From Anaerohabitans sp964387285 (lineage in GTDB: Bacteria > Zhuqueibacterota > Zhuqueibacteria > Residuimicrobiales > Residuimicrobiaceae), in NCBI GenBank assembly GCA_964387285.1, contig CAYLWO010000012.1, positions 44,503-108,502 on the forward strand: 64,000 nt of DNA, read 5' to 3'. Made by a program: the position numbers and the translations under genes. A model generated the notes under the pieces. That model saw nothing but the letters and a program-made list of their open reading frames with translations, was not told the DNA's origin and did no database searches. Below are positions 8,838 through 16,849 of the stretch, one piece after another (position 1 is the stretch's first letter; the number at the start of each line of letters is the position of its first letter).

Positions 8838-9538
8838 TCATTTCACAGCATTGGCCCGCCAGAGAAGATAATCTGCTTGATTGATAATCCCATTCATGTC
8901 AAAATCTGCGGTTTGGTAACCCGTATCACCGGCGAGATCGCTTTTATACCAGGCCACATAGTCGCGGGAAGTAAGATGACCGTCTTGTACCGCCTGCACA
9001 GCCCATTTTCCCGATTCCACCTCCACCGCGTTTTTGCTTGAAAAAAATTTGTCGCTGCCGGTAGTAAAATCATACGCAGCCGACGACCCGGCTTGCAGGG
9101 AGATTGCGGTCGCACTGATGGCACTCGTATGATTGCGATGTTGCACCAGCAGATAATAGTCTCCCGGCGCTGCCGGCAGCTCTAAACCGGGAGTGACGCC
9201 GTCATCCCCGACAATCTGCCCGGATTGATGCAACAATGCGCTTTTACCGCACACCACTTCACCGGCAGGCGACGTTTTCAAGGCCACATAGACCCAATCC
9301 GTTATTTGAGCGGGCATGGCGCTGATGGTCCGGCATAGGCGGTTCGGTCGTTATTGGTGCCGCTTTCAGTATAGCTGCCTAAAATTTCCGACGGCGATAC
9401 GGTATCGCAGCCATTTTGTGCGATATCGGCATCGACCACATAAACCGTGGTTTGCGCTCCGAGTCTCTTAGGTCCGATTATGGCCAACATGATAATGAGG
9501 CCTAGCCCAGCTAATCCGTTCCATCGTTGATTTTTCAT
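8838..9538 (-). pseudogene. Frameshifted dockerin-like secreted protein
   Basis: Two adjoining minus-strand frames appear to be one broken gene. The upstream frame (9302-9538) begins MKNQRWNGLAGLGLIIMLAI, a signal peptide, and ends in a short tail. The downstream frame (8838-9317) reads through RTISAMPAQITDWVYVALK, a motif typical of large secreted proteins of FCB bacteria. It ends with a dockerin-like calcium module: DYVAWYKSDLAG... then DFDMNGIINQADYLLWRAN. The frame changes near 9317-9340 and the region upstream of the motif is far shorter than in full-length relatives. A pseudogene with frameshift and internal deletion is the simplest reading; a sequencing error combined with a short family member is the alternative. 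Confidence 0.55.
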
Positions 9539-9893
9539 GCCGAGTCCCGGTATCGATGTACCTTTAAAAAATTGTGTATTTCAAGCCAATGATTATTTTG
9601 AATTAGCGAATTCTCAAAATTTATCAAATAGCTCCGATAGAAACAAATGTATTTTTTTTTAAGCAAAACAATCGCCGCCGGACATCGACCTTGCTAACAA
9701 AAATTGACTGATCATGAATAGCGAATCAATCAAGTCAAATGTGTTTTGCAACCTTTTCTGACGTGTTTATTCCAATTTAATGAACTGGTTTAGCTAAATT
9801 GGTTAATTCAACAAATAATTTACTTGACATTTCATATTAATTTACATTAAATTACCACTTTAACGCTTTTTTCAATCATCATACGAGATCGGT
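9539..9893 (+). promoter_or_regulatory. Control region of the glycyl radical cluster
   Basis: This AT-rich gap precedes the activase gene. A plausible sigma-70 promoter is TTGACA (9824-9829), a 17-bp spacer, then TTAAAT (9847-9852). Upstream lies a perfect palindrome TTTAGCTAAA (9789-9798) embedded in near-direct repeats of the type aactggttta / aattggttaa (about 9782-9807). This could be an operator. No regulator gene is adjacent, so the binding protein is unknown. Promoter assignment rests only on sequence match. Confidence 0.5.
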
Positions 9894-10802
9894 TTGGATT
9901 CATCAGGTATTGTTTTTAACATACAGCGTTTTTCCATTCATGATGGTCCGGGAATTCGCACTACCGTGTTTTTAAAAGGTTGTCCCCTAGGCTGCTTCTG
10001 GTGCCACAATCCCGAAGGCTTGCATAAACGGATAGAGGTTCAGTTCTGGCCGTACCGATGCATTGGCTGCGGCAAGTGCGTGCAAATCTGCGAGCATGGC
10101 GTGCACGAGTTGCCAAACGGCGAACACATGCTGCATCGTGAACGTTGCGTGTTGTGCGGTCGTTGTGTTGACAACTGCTATGCCGGCGCTTTGCAAATGA
10201 GCGGCCGCCGTATGGAAGTGGCGCAGGTGCTGGCAGAAATCCTGCAAGACACAGCCTTTTACGAAACGTCCGGCGGCGGCGTTACGCTCTCCGGCGGTGA
10301 ACCGTTGCTGCAAATAAATTTTTCACAGGCATTGCTAAAAGCATGCAAACAAGAGGGACTGCATACAGCTGTCGAAACCTGTGCCGATATCAGTTGGCAA
10401 GATTTGTCCGGTGTATTAACCTTGATCGATATGCTGATGATTGACATCAAGATCATGGACAGCGAAAAACACAAAAAAACGACCGGTCGCAGCAACTCGC
10501 GGATTCTGGACAACATTCGGCGTCTGGGACAGACCGACAAACCAATCCTGTTTCGCGTGCCGGTGGTGCCGACGGTAAACGATCAGCCAGAAGAGATCAT
10601 CGCCATCGCCGAATTCGTCAATGGTCTGCGCGCCACGCGTCAGGAGCGCAACAGCATCCGTCTCGAACTGTTGTTCTTTCATCAGCTGGCAAGCGAAAAG
10701 TATCGCAGCATCGGCTTAACCTATAAAGCTGCGTCCATACAAGCCTTGTCGCCGGACAAAACGGCCGAGTTGAGAAGTATTATAGCAAGAGCCGGATTCT
10801 AA
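9894..10802 (+). CDS. Glycyl radical enzyme activase (radical SAM)
   Basis: This radical SAM enzyme would use S-adenosylmethionine and a 4Fe-4S cluster to place the glycyl radical on the partner enzyme encoded 81 bp downstream. The 302-residue product shows IHDGPGIRTTVFLKGC, the radical SAM motif C30xxxC34xxC37, then an inserted bis-4Fe-4S ferredoxin module (CIGCGKCVQIC and CVLCGRCVDNC, about residues 58-100), as in activases of the non-PFL glycyl radical enzymes. GGGVTLSGGEPLLQ follows. The start is probably TTG at 9894, because relatives begin just before GIVFNIQRFSIHDG; no ATG is available and the ribosome site is poor. Strictly anaerobic function is expected. Confidence 0.93.
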   Translation: MDSSGIVFNIQRFSIHDGPGIRTTVFLKGCPLGCFWCHNPEGLHKRIEVQFWPYRCIGCGKCVQICEHGVHELPNGEHMLHRERCVLCGRCVDNCYAGALQMSGRRMEVAQVLAEILQDTAFYETSGGGVTLSGGEPLLQINFSQALLKACKQEGLHTAVETCADISWQDLSGVLTLIDMLMIDIKIMDSEKHKKTTGRSNSRILDNIRRLGQTDKPILFRVPVVPTVNDQPEEIIAIAEFVNGLRATRQERNSIRLELLFFHQLASEKYRSIGLTYKAASIQALSPDKTAELRSIIARAGF

Positions 10803-10824
10803 AAAAGCAGTTAAAATAAATTGC

Positions 10825-10844
10825 GGTCAGGAACGCACCTGACC
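10825..10844 (+). promoter_or_regulatory. Hairpin between activase and glycyl radical enzyme
   Basis: GGTCAGG (10825-10831) and CCTGACC (10838-10844) form a perfect 7-bp stem with a 6-nt loop. There is no T-tract, so it is not a standard terminator. It could stabilise the downstream message or tune the ratio of the catalytic activase to the abundant enzyme. Confidence 0.4.
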
Positions 10845-10883
10845 ATTCCCATATGAATAATACCACCTAATCATAATAAAAAA

Positions 10884-13112
10884 ATGGCTGAAATGAAAAA
10901 AACCTATTCCTATCAAGAACGGCTTGACGCCCTGCGCGCCGCCAAAATGCAGCATACAAAAGAAAAGTGGGAAGCGATAGGCGCCATGGACATGGACGAT
11001 CATGGTCTCATCTTGCCGCCGGCAGAGAAGCGCAAAGTCGTGCAGGTTATCAGCGGTTCAGGCGTGCCCATCACCGACATCTTGTTAGCCGGCTTTGAAA
11101 TTAAAAGCAATCACCCCAGCGGCGGCTTTTTCGGCCCAACGGCCTGCGGTGAAAATTTTCGCCGGCTGCTGGAAATGCAACCGACCTATATTGATCCCAT
11201 GAGTTCATTGGCCGGCGGCTATATGGTCAACTTTATGTCTTACCGGGACCCGGCGTGGAATCCGGATTTTGACTATCCGCACCTGAAACCGGAAATCGAC
11301 AAGTATAAAATAACTTCCGGTATCGGCGCTGTCCAGCATTTTTGTCAAGACCTGGCCATCGGTTTCCAGTTGGGCTGGGCCGGCATTCAAAAAAAGATCG
11401 AGCATTATCGCGCCATTAATACCAGCGCGGAATCACAAGAACTCTATATCGGTTTAGACCATGTGGTGCTGGGGATGCAGAACTGGATTGGACGCCATGC
11501 CAGGGCTGCGCTGCAAATGGCAGAGGCCGAGGATAATCCGTTGCTGAAGGAAAATCTGCTCGAGATGGCGGGCATCAATTTACGCCTGATCAACGAGCCG
11601 CCGCAGACCTTCCGCGAAGCGATCCAGTGGATGCTATGGTTTCAGCTGGCCGCCAAGATGTACAACTTTAGCGGCTCCCTGGGCCGCATCGATCAGTTGC
11701 TTTTGCCCTACTACTTGCAGGATGTTGCGGCCGGCATTCTCGACGATGAGGAAGCCATTTTTCATCTTGCCTGTCACTTTATCATGGATACCAGTTATAG
11801 TCAATTGGGCGGACCGGATTGCGATGGCCGGGACGTTACCAATAAAGTTTCCTTTCTGGCGCTGGAGGCTGCACATCGTCTGCGCATTCCGACCAATATC
11901 GGCGTTTGTGTTGCGGACGATGTTGACGAAGGACTGTTGCGCCGGGGCGTGGAGATCATGTTTCAGGATCGCACCGGCATGCCGAAATTTCTCGGCGTCG
12001 AAAACACAGTCAAGGGATTTGCGAAAAACGGTTATCCTTTGGAAATCAGCCGTCAACGCGCCTATTCGGGCTGTCACTGGTGCGCCTTGCCCGGCCGCGA
12101 ATATACGGTCAACGATTGCGTCAAGATAAATTTTGCCGCCGTGTTCAACGTAGCCTGGCAGGAAATGCTGGCGGATCCGTCGCTTTCGCCAAGTACCGAA
12201 CGATTATGGACGCTTTTTGAGAAACATCTGCAGCGCGCCGTTGCCGTGACGGCAGCCGGCCTTGATTTTCACATCGAACATATGCACGCCGTGTTTCCCG
12301 AGTTGGTGCTCGATCTTTTGTGCTATGGTCCGATTGAAAAAGGCCTCGACGCGTCGCATGGCGGCGTCGAGTTTTGCAATCTTTGCATCGATGCCGCAGC
12401 CTTGGCAACCGTGGCCGACTCTTTTGCTGCCGTGGAACAGCGCATTGAGAAAGAACAGCGTTTGACCTGGGCAGAGCTGACGCGTCATTTGGAATCCGAT
12501 TGGTCCGGCGCTGAGGGTGAAAGAGTGCGATTGCTGATGCGCAACATCCCACGGTTCGGCCATGGCGGTTCCCGCGCCGATGAGTATGCTGTGCGCATCA
12601 GCGACGCCTTTACACGCCTGGTCAAGGAAAAACCGACGCCGGCAGGCTATAATATGATCCCGGGCATCTTTTCCTGGGCAGCTAACATTCTCATGGGCAA
12701 GGACGTTGCAGCCACGCCTAACGGAAGACATGCATGGGCGCCTATTTCCCACGGTCCAAATCCGGACCCGGGATTTCGCCAGGACGGCGCGCCCACAGCC
12801 CTGGCCATTGCCGTTGCCAAAGTGCAATCGGGTTGGGGCAATACGTCGCCCATGCAAATCGAACTGGATCCCGGCATTTCCCGGGACCAAGAGGGCTTGG
12901 CACAGGTCGCCAGTCTGATAAAAACCCACTTTAAATTGGGCGGCACGCAGATTAATTTCAACATCGTCAACAAGGAGCAGATTCTGGCCGCACACAAGGA
13001 TCCGAGTAAATTTCCGGATTTGGTTGTGCGCGTCACCGGATTCAGCGCTTATTTTGCCAGCTTGTCGCCAGAGTTCCGGCAAATGGTGGTGGATCGCATT
13101 ATTGCGGAATAG
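10884..13112 (+). CDS. Glycyl radical enzyme of unassigned subfamily
   Basis: A 742-residue pyruvate formate-lyase-like enzyme, shorter than most characterised members (about 760-850). The C-terminal glycyl radical motif is RVTGFSAYF with the predicted radical at G719, 23 residues from the end. The thiyl cysteine loop reads YSGCHWCALPGREY with C397 and C400. It lacks the adjacent double cysteine of pyruvate formate-lyase. It also lacks the glutamate two residues after the cysteine (GCxE) that serves as base in the choline, glycerol, propanediol and hydroxyproline enzymes. The reaction therefore cannot be assigned. It sits between its activase and a UroD-like gene, followed by a sugar-type ABC importer, which suggests an imported, possibly sugar-derived substrate. 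The start has an AT-rich leader without a clear ribosome site. Confidence 0.9.
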   Translation: MAEMKKTYSYQERLDALRAAKMQHTKEKWEAIGAMDMDDHGLILPPAEKRKVVQVISGSGVPITDILLAGFEIKSNHPSGGFFGPTACGENFRRLLEMQPTYIDPMSSLAGGYMVNFMSYRDPAWNPDFDYPHLKPEIDKYKITSGIGAVQHFCQDLAIGFQLGWAGIQKKIEHYRAINTSAESQELYIGLDHVVLGMQNWIGRHARAALQMAEAEDNPLLKENLLEMAGINLRLINEPPQTFREAIQWMLWFQLAAKMYNFSGSLGRIDQLLLPYYLQDVAAGILDDEEAIFHLACHFIMDTSYSQLGGPDCDGRDVTNKVSFLALEAAHRLRIPTNIGVCVADDVDEGLLRRGVEIMFQDRTGMPKFLGVENTVKGFAKNGYPLEISRQRAYSGCHWCALPGREYTVNDCVKINFAAVFNVAWQEMLADPSLSPSTERLWTLFEKHLQRAVAVTAAGLDFHIEHMHAVFPELVLDLLCYGPIEKGLDASHGGVEFCNLCIDAAALATVADSFAAVEQRIEKEQRLTWAELTRHLESDWSGAEGERVRLLMRNIPRFGHGGSRADEYAVRISDAFTRLVKEKPTPAGYNMIPGIFSWAANILMGKDVAATPNGRHAWAPISHGPNPDPGFRQDGAPTALAIAVAKVQSGWGNTSPMQIELDPGISRDQEGLAQVASLIKTHFKLGGTQINFNIVNKEQILAAHKDPSKFPDLVVRVTGFSAYFASLSPEFRQMVVDRIIAE

Positions 13113-13200
13113 CAGCAGGTCAGATTAACAAACAGGGAAAGCAACCCGTTTCATCCGTGTTCGCTTTAAAATATTTAACCGGCTTTAAGGATAGGAAATA

Positions 13201-14289
13201 ATGAGTACGCCGCGCCAACGATTTCTGGATTATGTTCGCGACCCCAAGTCTCACCGTCGCGTGGTTTCCCCCTTTTTACCCGACGCCGGAGTCATCCGGC
13301 AAACCCTGACTTTCCTCGGACTGTCCGTTACCGATGATTTCATTCAGAACGAGATCGCGCTGAGCCAGGAGTTGGATTATGAACCAATGTTCATGACCGA
13401 ATGCGCCAACCTGATCTTTCCCTGGCAAAAAGAAAGCCGGGCTGACGACGAATATGATTACTATTATATACCGACCGCCAAAGGCACCTGGCATCGTCGC
13501 ATCCGCAAAAACTCCCAGCTCTGGGACGAAGAATCCGGTTGTCCGGTGCAGAGCGAGCAGGATCATGCCATGCTGGTGCAGGTGTGCGAGCAAGTCGAGG
13601 GACAGGGCGATATCATTCGCAACTATTTCAGGTCGTTTCGACAAAGAGTCGGCGATAACGGCGTCATCGTCATCGGCCATCCGCATCCTTCCTGGTTAGG
13701 ATCTCAGATCAGTCCACAGAGCATCTTTTTTCATTGGCAGGACTATCGCGCCGCATTTAAACGCAGCATGGACGCCATTTATGAGGCATCGCTGTTCGTC
13801 ATGTCCATTGCCATTTCCGAGGGGATCGATTTTATGAGCGATTCCAGTTATGGACTCGAGATGACCTCTCCGGAACTTTTTATGGAAATGGATCTGCCTT
13901 ACATCCGCGGTTTCAGCGACTGGACGCACGACCGCAACGGTCTTTTTTGGTATCATAATTGCGGTTACACGCGCAAATTGATCCAGGACGGCACTTTTAA
14001 CATGTTGGGCGCTGATGTCATCGAAACCATTGCGCCGCCGCCAGAAGGCGACAATGACCTGGCCTCGTCCCGGCAGATGCTGGCTGCGAATATCTGCAGC
14101 AAGGGCAATCTAAATCTCACTCTGTTGCGCGAAGGCAACCCCGAGGAAATCGAACGGGAAACGCACAAACTGGTCCAGGCGGTACAGGATTATGCGCATA
14201 TTGTCTCCACCGCTGACGCCGTGTTGCCCGGCACCAGACCGGAAAATTTCATCGCTTTCGTTAACGCGGCCAAAGCCGGCCATAGCTGA
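13201..14289 (+). CDS. UroD/MtaA-family protein linked to the glycyl radical enzyme
   Basis: A 362-residue protein of the uroporphyrinogen decarboxylase superfamily, which also contains corrinoid and cobalamin methyltransferases (MtaA, CmuA, MtbA). Visible are an N-terminal RQRFLDYVRDP, a central VMSIAISEGIDFMSDSSYGLEMTSPELF and WYHNCGYTRKLI, whose H252-x-C254 fits the zinc or thiol-binding HxC of the methyltransferase branch. The heme-type substrate arginines of true HemE are not evident, and no heme genes are nearby, so HemE is unlikely. AAGGATAGGAAATAATG gives a good start. Its position directly after the glycyl radical enzyme suggests a role in the same pathway, for example methyl-group transfer. 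That role is inference. Confidence 0.8.
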   Translation: MSTPRQRFLDYVRDPKSHRRVVSPFLPDAGVIRQTLTFLGLSVTDDFIQNEIALSQELDYEPMFMTECANLIFPWQKESRADDEYDYYYIPTAKGTWHRRIRKNSQLWDEESGCPVQSEQDHAMLVQVCEQVEGQGDIIRNYFRSFRQRVGDNGVIVIGHPHPSWLGSQISPQSIFFHWQDYRAAFKRSMDAIYEASLFVMSIAISEGIDFMSDSSYGLEMTSPELFMEMDLPYIRGFSDWTHDRNGLFWYHNCGYTRKLIQDGTFNMLGADVIETIAPPPEGDNDLASSRQMLAANICSKGNLNLTLLREGNPEEIERETHKLVQAVQDYAHIVSTADAVLPGTRPENFIAFVNAAKAGHS

Positions 14290-14362
14290 GCTTTTTTTCG
14301 GTTTCTATGCACTGCGTATTCGTAATCCAGACTCCGACGCTTTCATCGACAAGGAGAAATGA

Positions 14363-15640
14363 ATGAAGTATAAAATCATAGCCATCCTCCTGCTACTGAC
14401 GCTTGCCTGTGGGACAAAAAAGGAGGATAATAGCAAAACCGTCCGTTTCTGGATGTTCGGCGGCACCCTGACCCAAATGAAATATATGCGTGAACAGGTG
14501 AATCTCTTCAACCAAACTCATGCCGAATTTAAGGTCGACCTGAGTCAAAAAAGCTGGGAACAGAAGCGGGAACTCATTCATGCCAATTTCAGCGCCGGCA
14601 CCGGTCCGGATGTCGTGCATGTACATGCCAGTTATGCCGCTGAATTCGGTGATATCGGCTATTTTTATCCGATCAATCAATTCGCCGATTTCGCAGAGGT
14701 TAAAAAATGGTATATCCCCAGACTAATGGAAAGCACCAAATACAAGGAAAACTATTACGGCCTGCCGGGCAACGGCATAGCCTTCACTCTGATTTGCAAC
14801 AAAGAACTTTTTGATCAGGAAGAATTGCAGCCGCCCAAAACTTGGACCGAATTTCGCAATACGGCGAAAAAGTTGACCAAAGATCTGGATGGCGACGGCC
14901 ATATCGATCAATATGGATTTTCCATGATGGGCGCCGATCGCGGCGGTTTCGAGTACCGCATCGCACCGTTCATTCTGAAAGCAGGCGGCAGTTTTCTATC
15001 TCCGGATTTGAAAAAGGTGGAATTCAACAATGCCGTGGGCGTGGCGGTGGTCAATCTGTTTACCGATATGCATCAAATCGATCATTCCATCACGCCGGGA
15101 TTTCTCGGCTATTCCTTTACCGATATCAACGACATGCTGGCCAGCAACAAAATCGCCATGAGCATCGAAGGACCGTGGTATCCGCTGGTTCTCCATGACA
15201 GAAAACCCGGCAAGGAACTGATCACCGTGCCGGTGCCGGTGCCCGATGACCGTCTGGCTGAATATGACAAAGCGCCGACATTGCAGGATATGTGCATGTT
15301 TACCATCAGCAGCGCAACGAAATATCGCAACGAAGCCTGGGAGTTTATCAAATTCATGCGCAATCCGGATGCAGATATGAACTGGATCACGCAGGATTTC
15401 GGCGGTCTGGCCGTCACGGCCAAAGCTTTGTATTCGCCACTAGCGGAACAGGCGCCGAATCTGCCCTTATATCGGCACGAAATCATCAACGCCATACCCT
15501 GGCCGCCGCATCCGCAGATGATGGCCATCGTCAGCGACATCATGGCGCCGTACACCATGAAAGCCATTGTCGGTGAAATGACGATCAGCGATGCCCTGAA
15601 CAAGGCGGCGGAGGAGACCACAGCTATTATAAACAAATAG
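14363..15640 (+). CDS. Sugar ABC transporter substrate-binding lipoprotein
   Basis: The 425-residue product has a lipoprotein signal ending in lipobox LAC (about residue 16) and reads as a family 1 (maltose/UgpB-type) extracellular solute-binding protein: VRFWMFGGTLTQMKYMREQV, GTGPDVVHVHASYAAEFGDIG, MSIEGPWYP and EAWEFIKFMRNPDADMNW. It would capture a carbohydrate or polyol outside the membrane and deliver it to the two permeases that follow. AAGGAGA stands 6-7 bases before the ATG. It lies 73 bp after the UroD-like gene on the same strand, so it is probably in the same transcript. A 339-bp repeat-bearing gap separates it from the permeases. Confidence 0.9.
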   Translation: MKYKIIAILLLLTLACGTKKEDNSKTVRFWMFGGTLTQMKYMREQVNLFNQTHAEFKVDLSQKSWEQKRELIHANFSAGTGPDVVHVHASYAAEFGDIGYFYPINQFADFAEVKKWYIPRLMESTKYKENYYGLPGNGIAFTLICNKELFDQEELQPPKTWTEFRNTAKKLTKDLDGDGHIDQYGFSMMGADRGGFEYRIAPFILKAGGSFLSPDLKKVEFNNAVGVAVVNLFTDMHQIDHSITPGFLGYSFTDINDMLASNKIAMSIEGPWYPLVLHDRKPGKELITVPVPVPDDRLAEYDKAPTLQDMCMFTISSATKYRNEAWEFIKFMRNPDADMNWITQDFGGLAVTAKALYSPLAEQAPNLPLYRHEIINAIPWPPHPQMMAIVSDIMAPYTMKAIVGEMTISDALNKAAEETTAIINK

Positions 15641-15979
15641 CCGGGCAATGATAAGTGTGGCTGACAGCCCAATTTTCACAAAGATGAGTTGTATCTGTAA
15701 CCTAAATTGAGCGATATGTGCTCCAAAAGCAACCTTGCGAAGGTTTGAATCCTTCGCAAGGGTAATGCAATTTGAATGCGCGCGAAAGGGTGGTCTCGGC
15801 CTACACACCGGCACTGTCATTTGATAATTGTCCTATCGCGAGGTTGTCCAAAAAGTAATTTTTTGTAAGTAGTTCCGGCTAGGCGGGACTATCTGTTAAT
15901 TATACATATCAGGTTATTTATTGTCCGATAAATTATCAATTATGCATATATCCGATCATATCACAACCGGGTTGCTCCC
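15641..15979 (+). other. Gap inside the ABC importer with a palindromic repeat
   Basis: No gene is seen. A copy of the AACCTTGCGAAGGTT repeat family occupies 15701-15765, and the last 120 bases are AT-rich. The gap splits what is normally a tight binding protein-permease operon. A separate promoter for the permeases could lie in the AT-rich part, but no convincing -35/-10 pair was found. Confidence 0.5.
15701..15765 (+). repeat. AACCTTGCGAAGGTT palindromic repeat, copy B
   Basis: Shows the family left arm CCTAAATTGAGCGAT, then GTGCTCCAAAAGCAACC, the palindrome AACCTTGCGAAGGTT and the partner CCTTCGCAAGG. The right outer arm is missing, so this is a half or eroded copy. Confidence 0.8.
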
Positions 15980-16849
15980 ATGAAAAAAGCAACACCCTAT
16001 CTGCTGCTGATGCCGGCTCTGACGTTCACCCTGTTTGTACTCATTTATCCGCTTTGTCAGAATCTCATCAACAGTTTTCGCGACATCACCATGATGCGCG
16101 GCGCCGGCAAATGGATTGGCTTGCACAATTACGGGCAGGTTTTACAGGATCCGCTGTTCTGGCTTTCGTTTAAGAACTCGTTGTCCTTTTCTTTCATGGG
16201 CACCTTGCTGTCCATGCTGTTAGGCCTGGCCAGCGCGGTTCTACTCAATGAACGCATCGGCAAGATCAACGATGTTTTCAAATTCCTCTACATCCTGCCA
16301 TGGGTGGTCTCACCGGTGGTGGGCGGTTTTGCCTGGAAATGGCTGTTCAACGATCATTTCGGCATCATCAATCACATGTTGATCAGCGCCGGCATCATCA
16401 AGCACGGCATCACCTGGCTTGGCAGCGCAGACACGGCCTTGCTGAGCGTCATTGTCGCCAGAGTATGGCAATTCTTTCCGTTTGCCATGGTCATGTTTCT
16501 GGCAGCGCTGCAAACGATTCCACAGGAGCAATACGAAGCTGCGGCCGTGGACGGCGCCAAAGCCAGGGATAAATTTCTCTATATCACTCTGCCCCACCTG
16601 CAATCCGTTACCGCCGTGTTGTTGCTGCTCGGACTCATCTGGAGCTTTAACGATTTTAACATGGTTTACATCATGACCAAGGGCGGGCCGATCAACGCAT
16701 CCATGGTGTTGCCGGTGTTGGTGCGGCAGTATTCTTTTGTCATGTACGACTTTGGCAAGGGCTCGGCCTTGTCGATGATGATTTTTATGGTGCTGGTTTC
16801 CCTCTCTTTTCTCTATCTGAAAACGCTGAGTAAAAGGGAGAACGCATGA
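15980..16849 (+). CDS. Sugar ABC transporter permease (MalF type)
   Basis: A 289-residue inner-membrane protein with six predicted membrane segments. It has the EAA loop EAAAVDGAKARDKFLYITLP (about residues 181-200) that contacts the ATPase. With the next gene it would form the translocation channel for the substrate bound by the lipoprotein at 14363. Its stop overlaps the next start by four bases (ATGA), so translational coupling is likely. The ribosome site is weak. No ATPase gene accompanies the pair; in this family (CUT1) a shared MsmK/UgpC-type ATPase encoded elsewhere often serves several importers. Confidence 0.92.
   Translation: MKKATPYLLLMPALTFTLFVLIYPLCQNLINSFRDITMMRGAGKWIGLHNYGQVLQDPLFWLSFKNSLSFSFMGTLLSMLLGLASAVLLNERIGKINDVFKFLYILPWVVSPVVGGFAWKWLFNDHFGIINHMLISAGIIKHGITWLGSADTALLSVIVARVWQFFPFAMVMFLAALQTIPQEQYEAAAVDGAKARDKFLYITLPHLQSVTAVLLLLGLIWSFNDFNMVYIMTKGGPINASMVLPVLVRQYSFVMYDFGKGSALSMMIFMVLVSLSFLYLKTLSKRENA

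Noticed and set aside
12204..13082. 292-codon minus-strand open frame
   Set aside because: Antisense to the glycyl radical enzyme, whose motifs are intact; no ribosome site or domain.
13201..14289. Calling the UroD-like gene hemE
   Set aside because: The HNCG motif, lack of heme neighbours and the glycyl radical context point to the methyltransferase branch.
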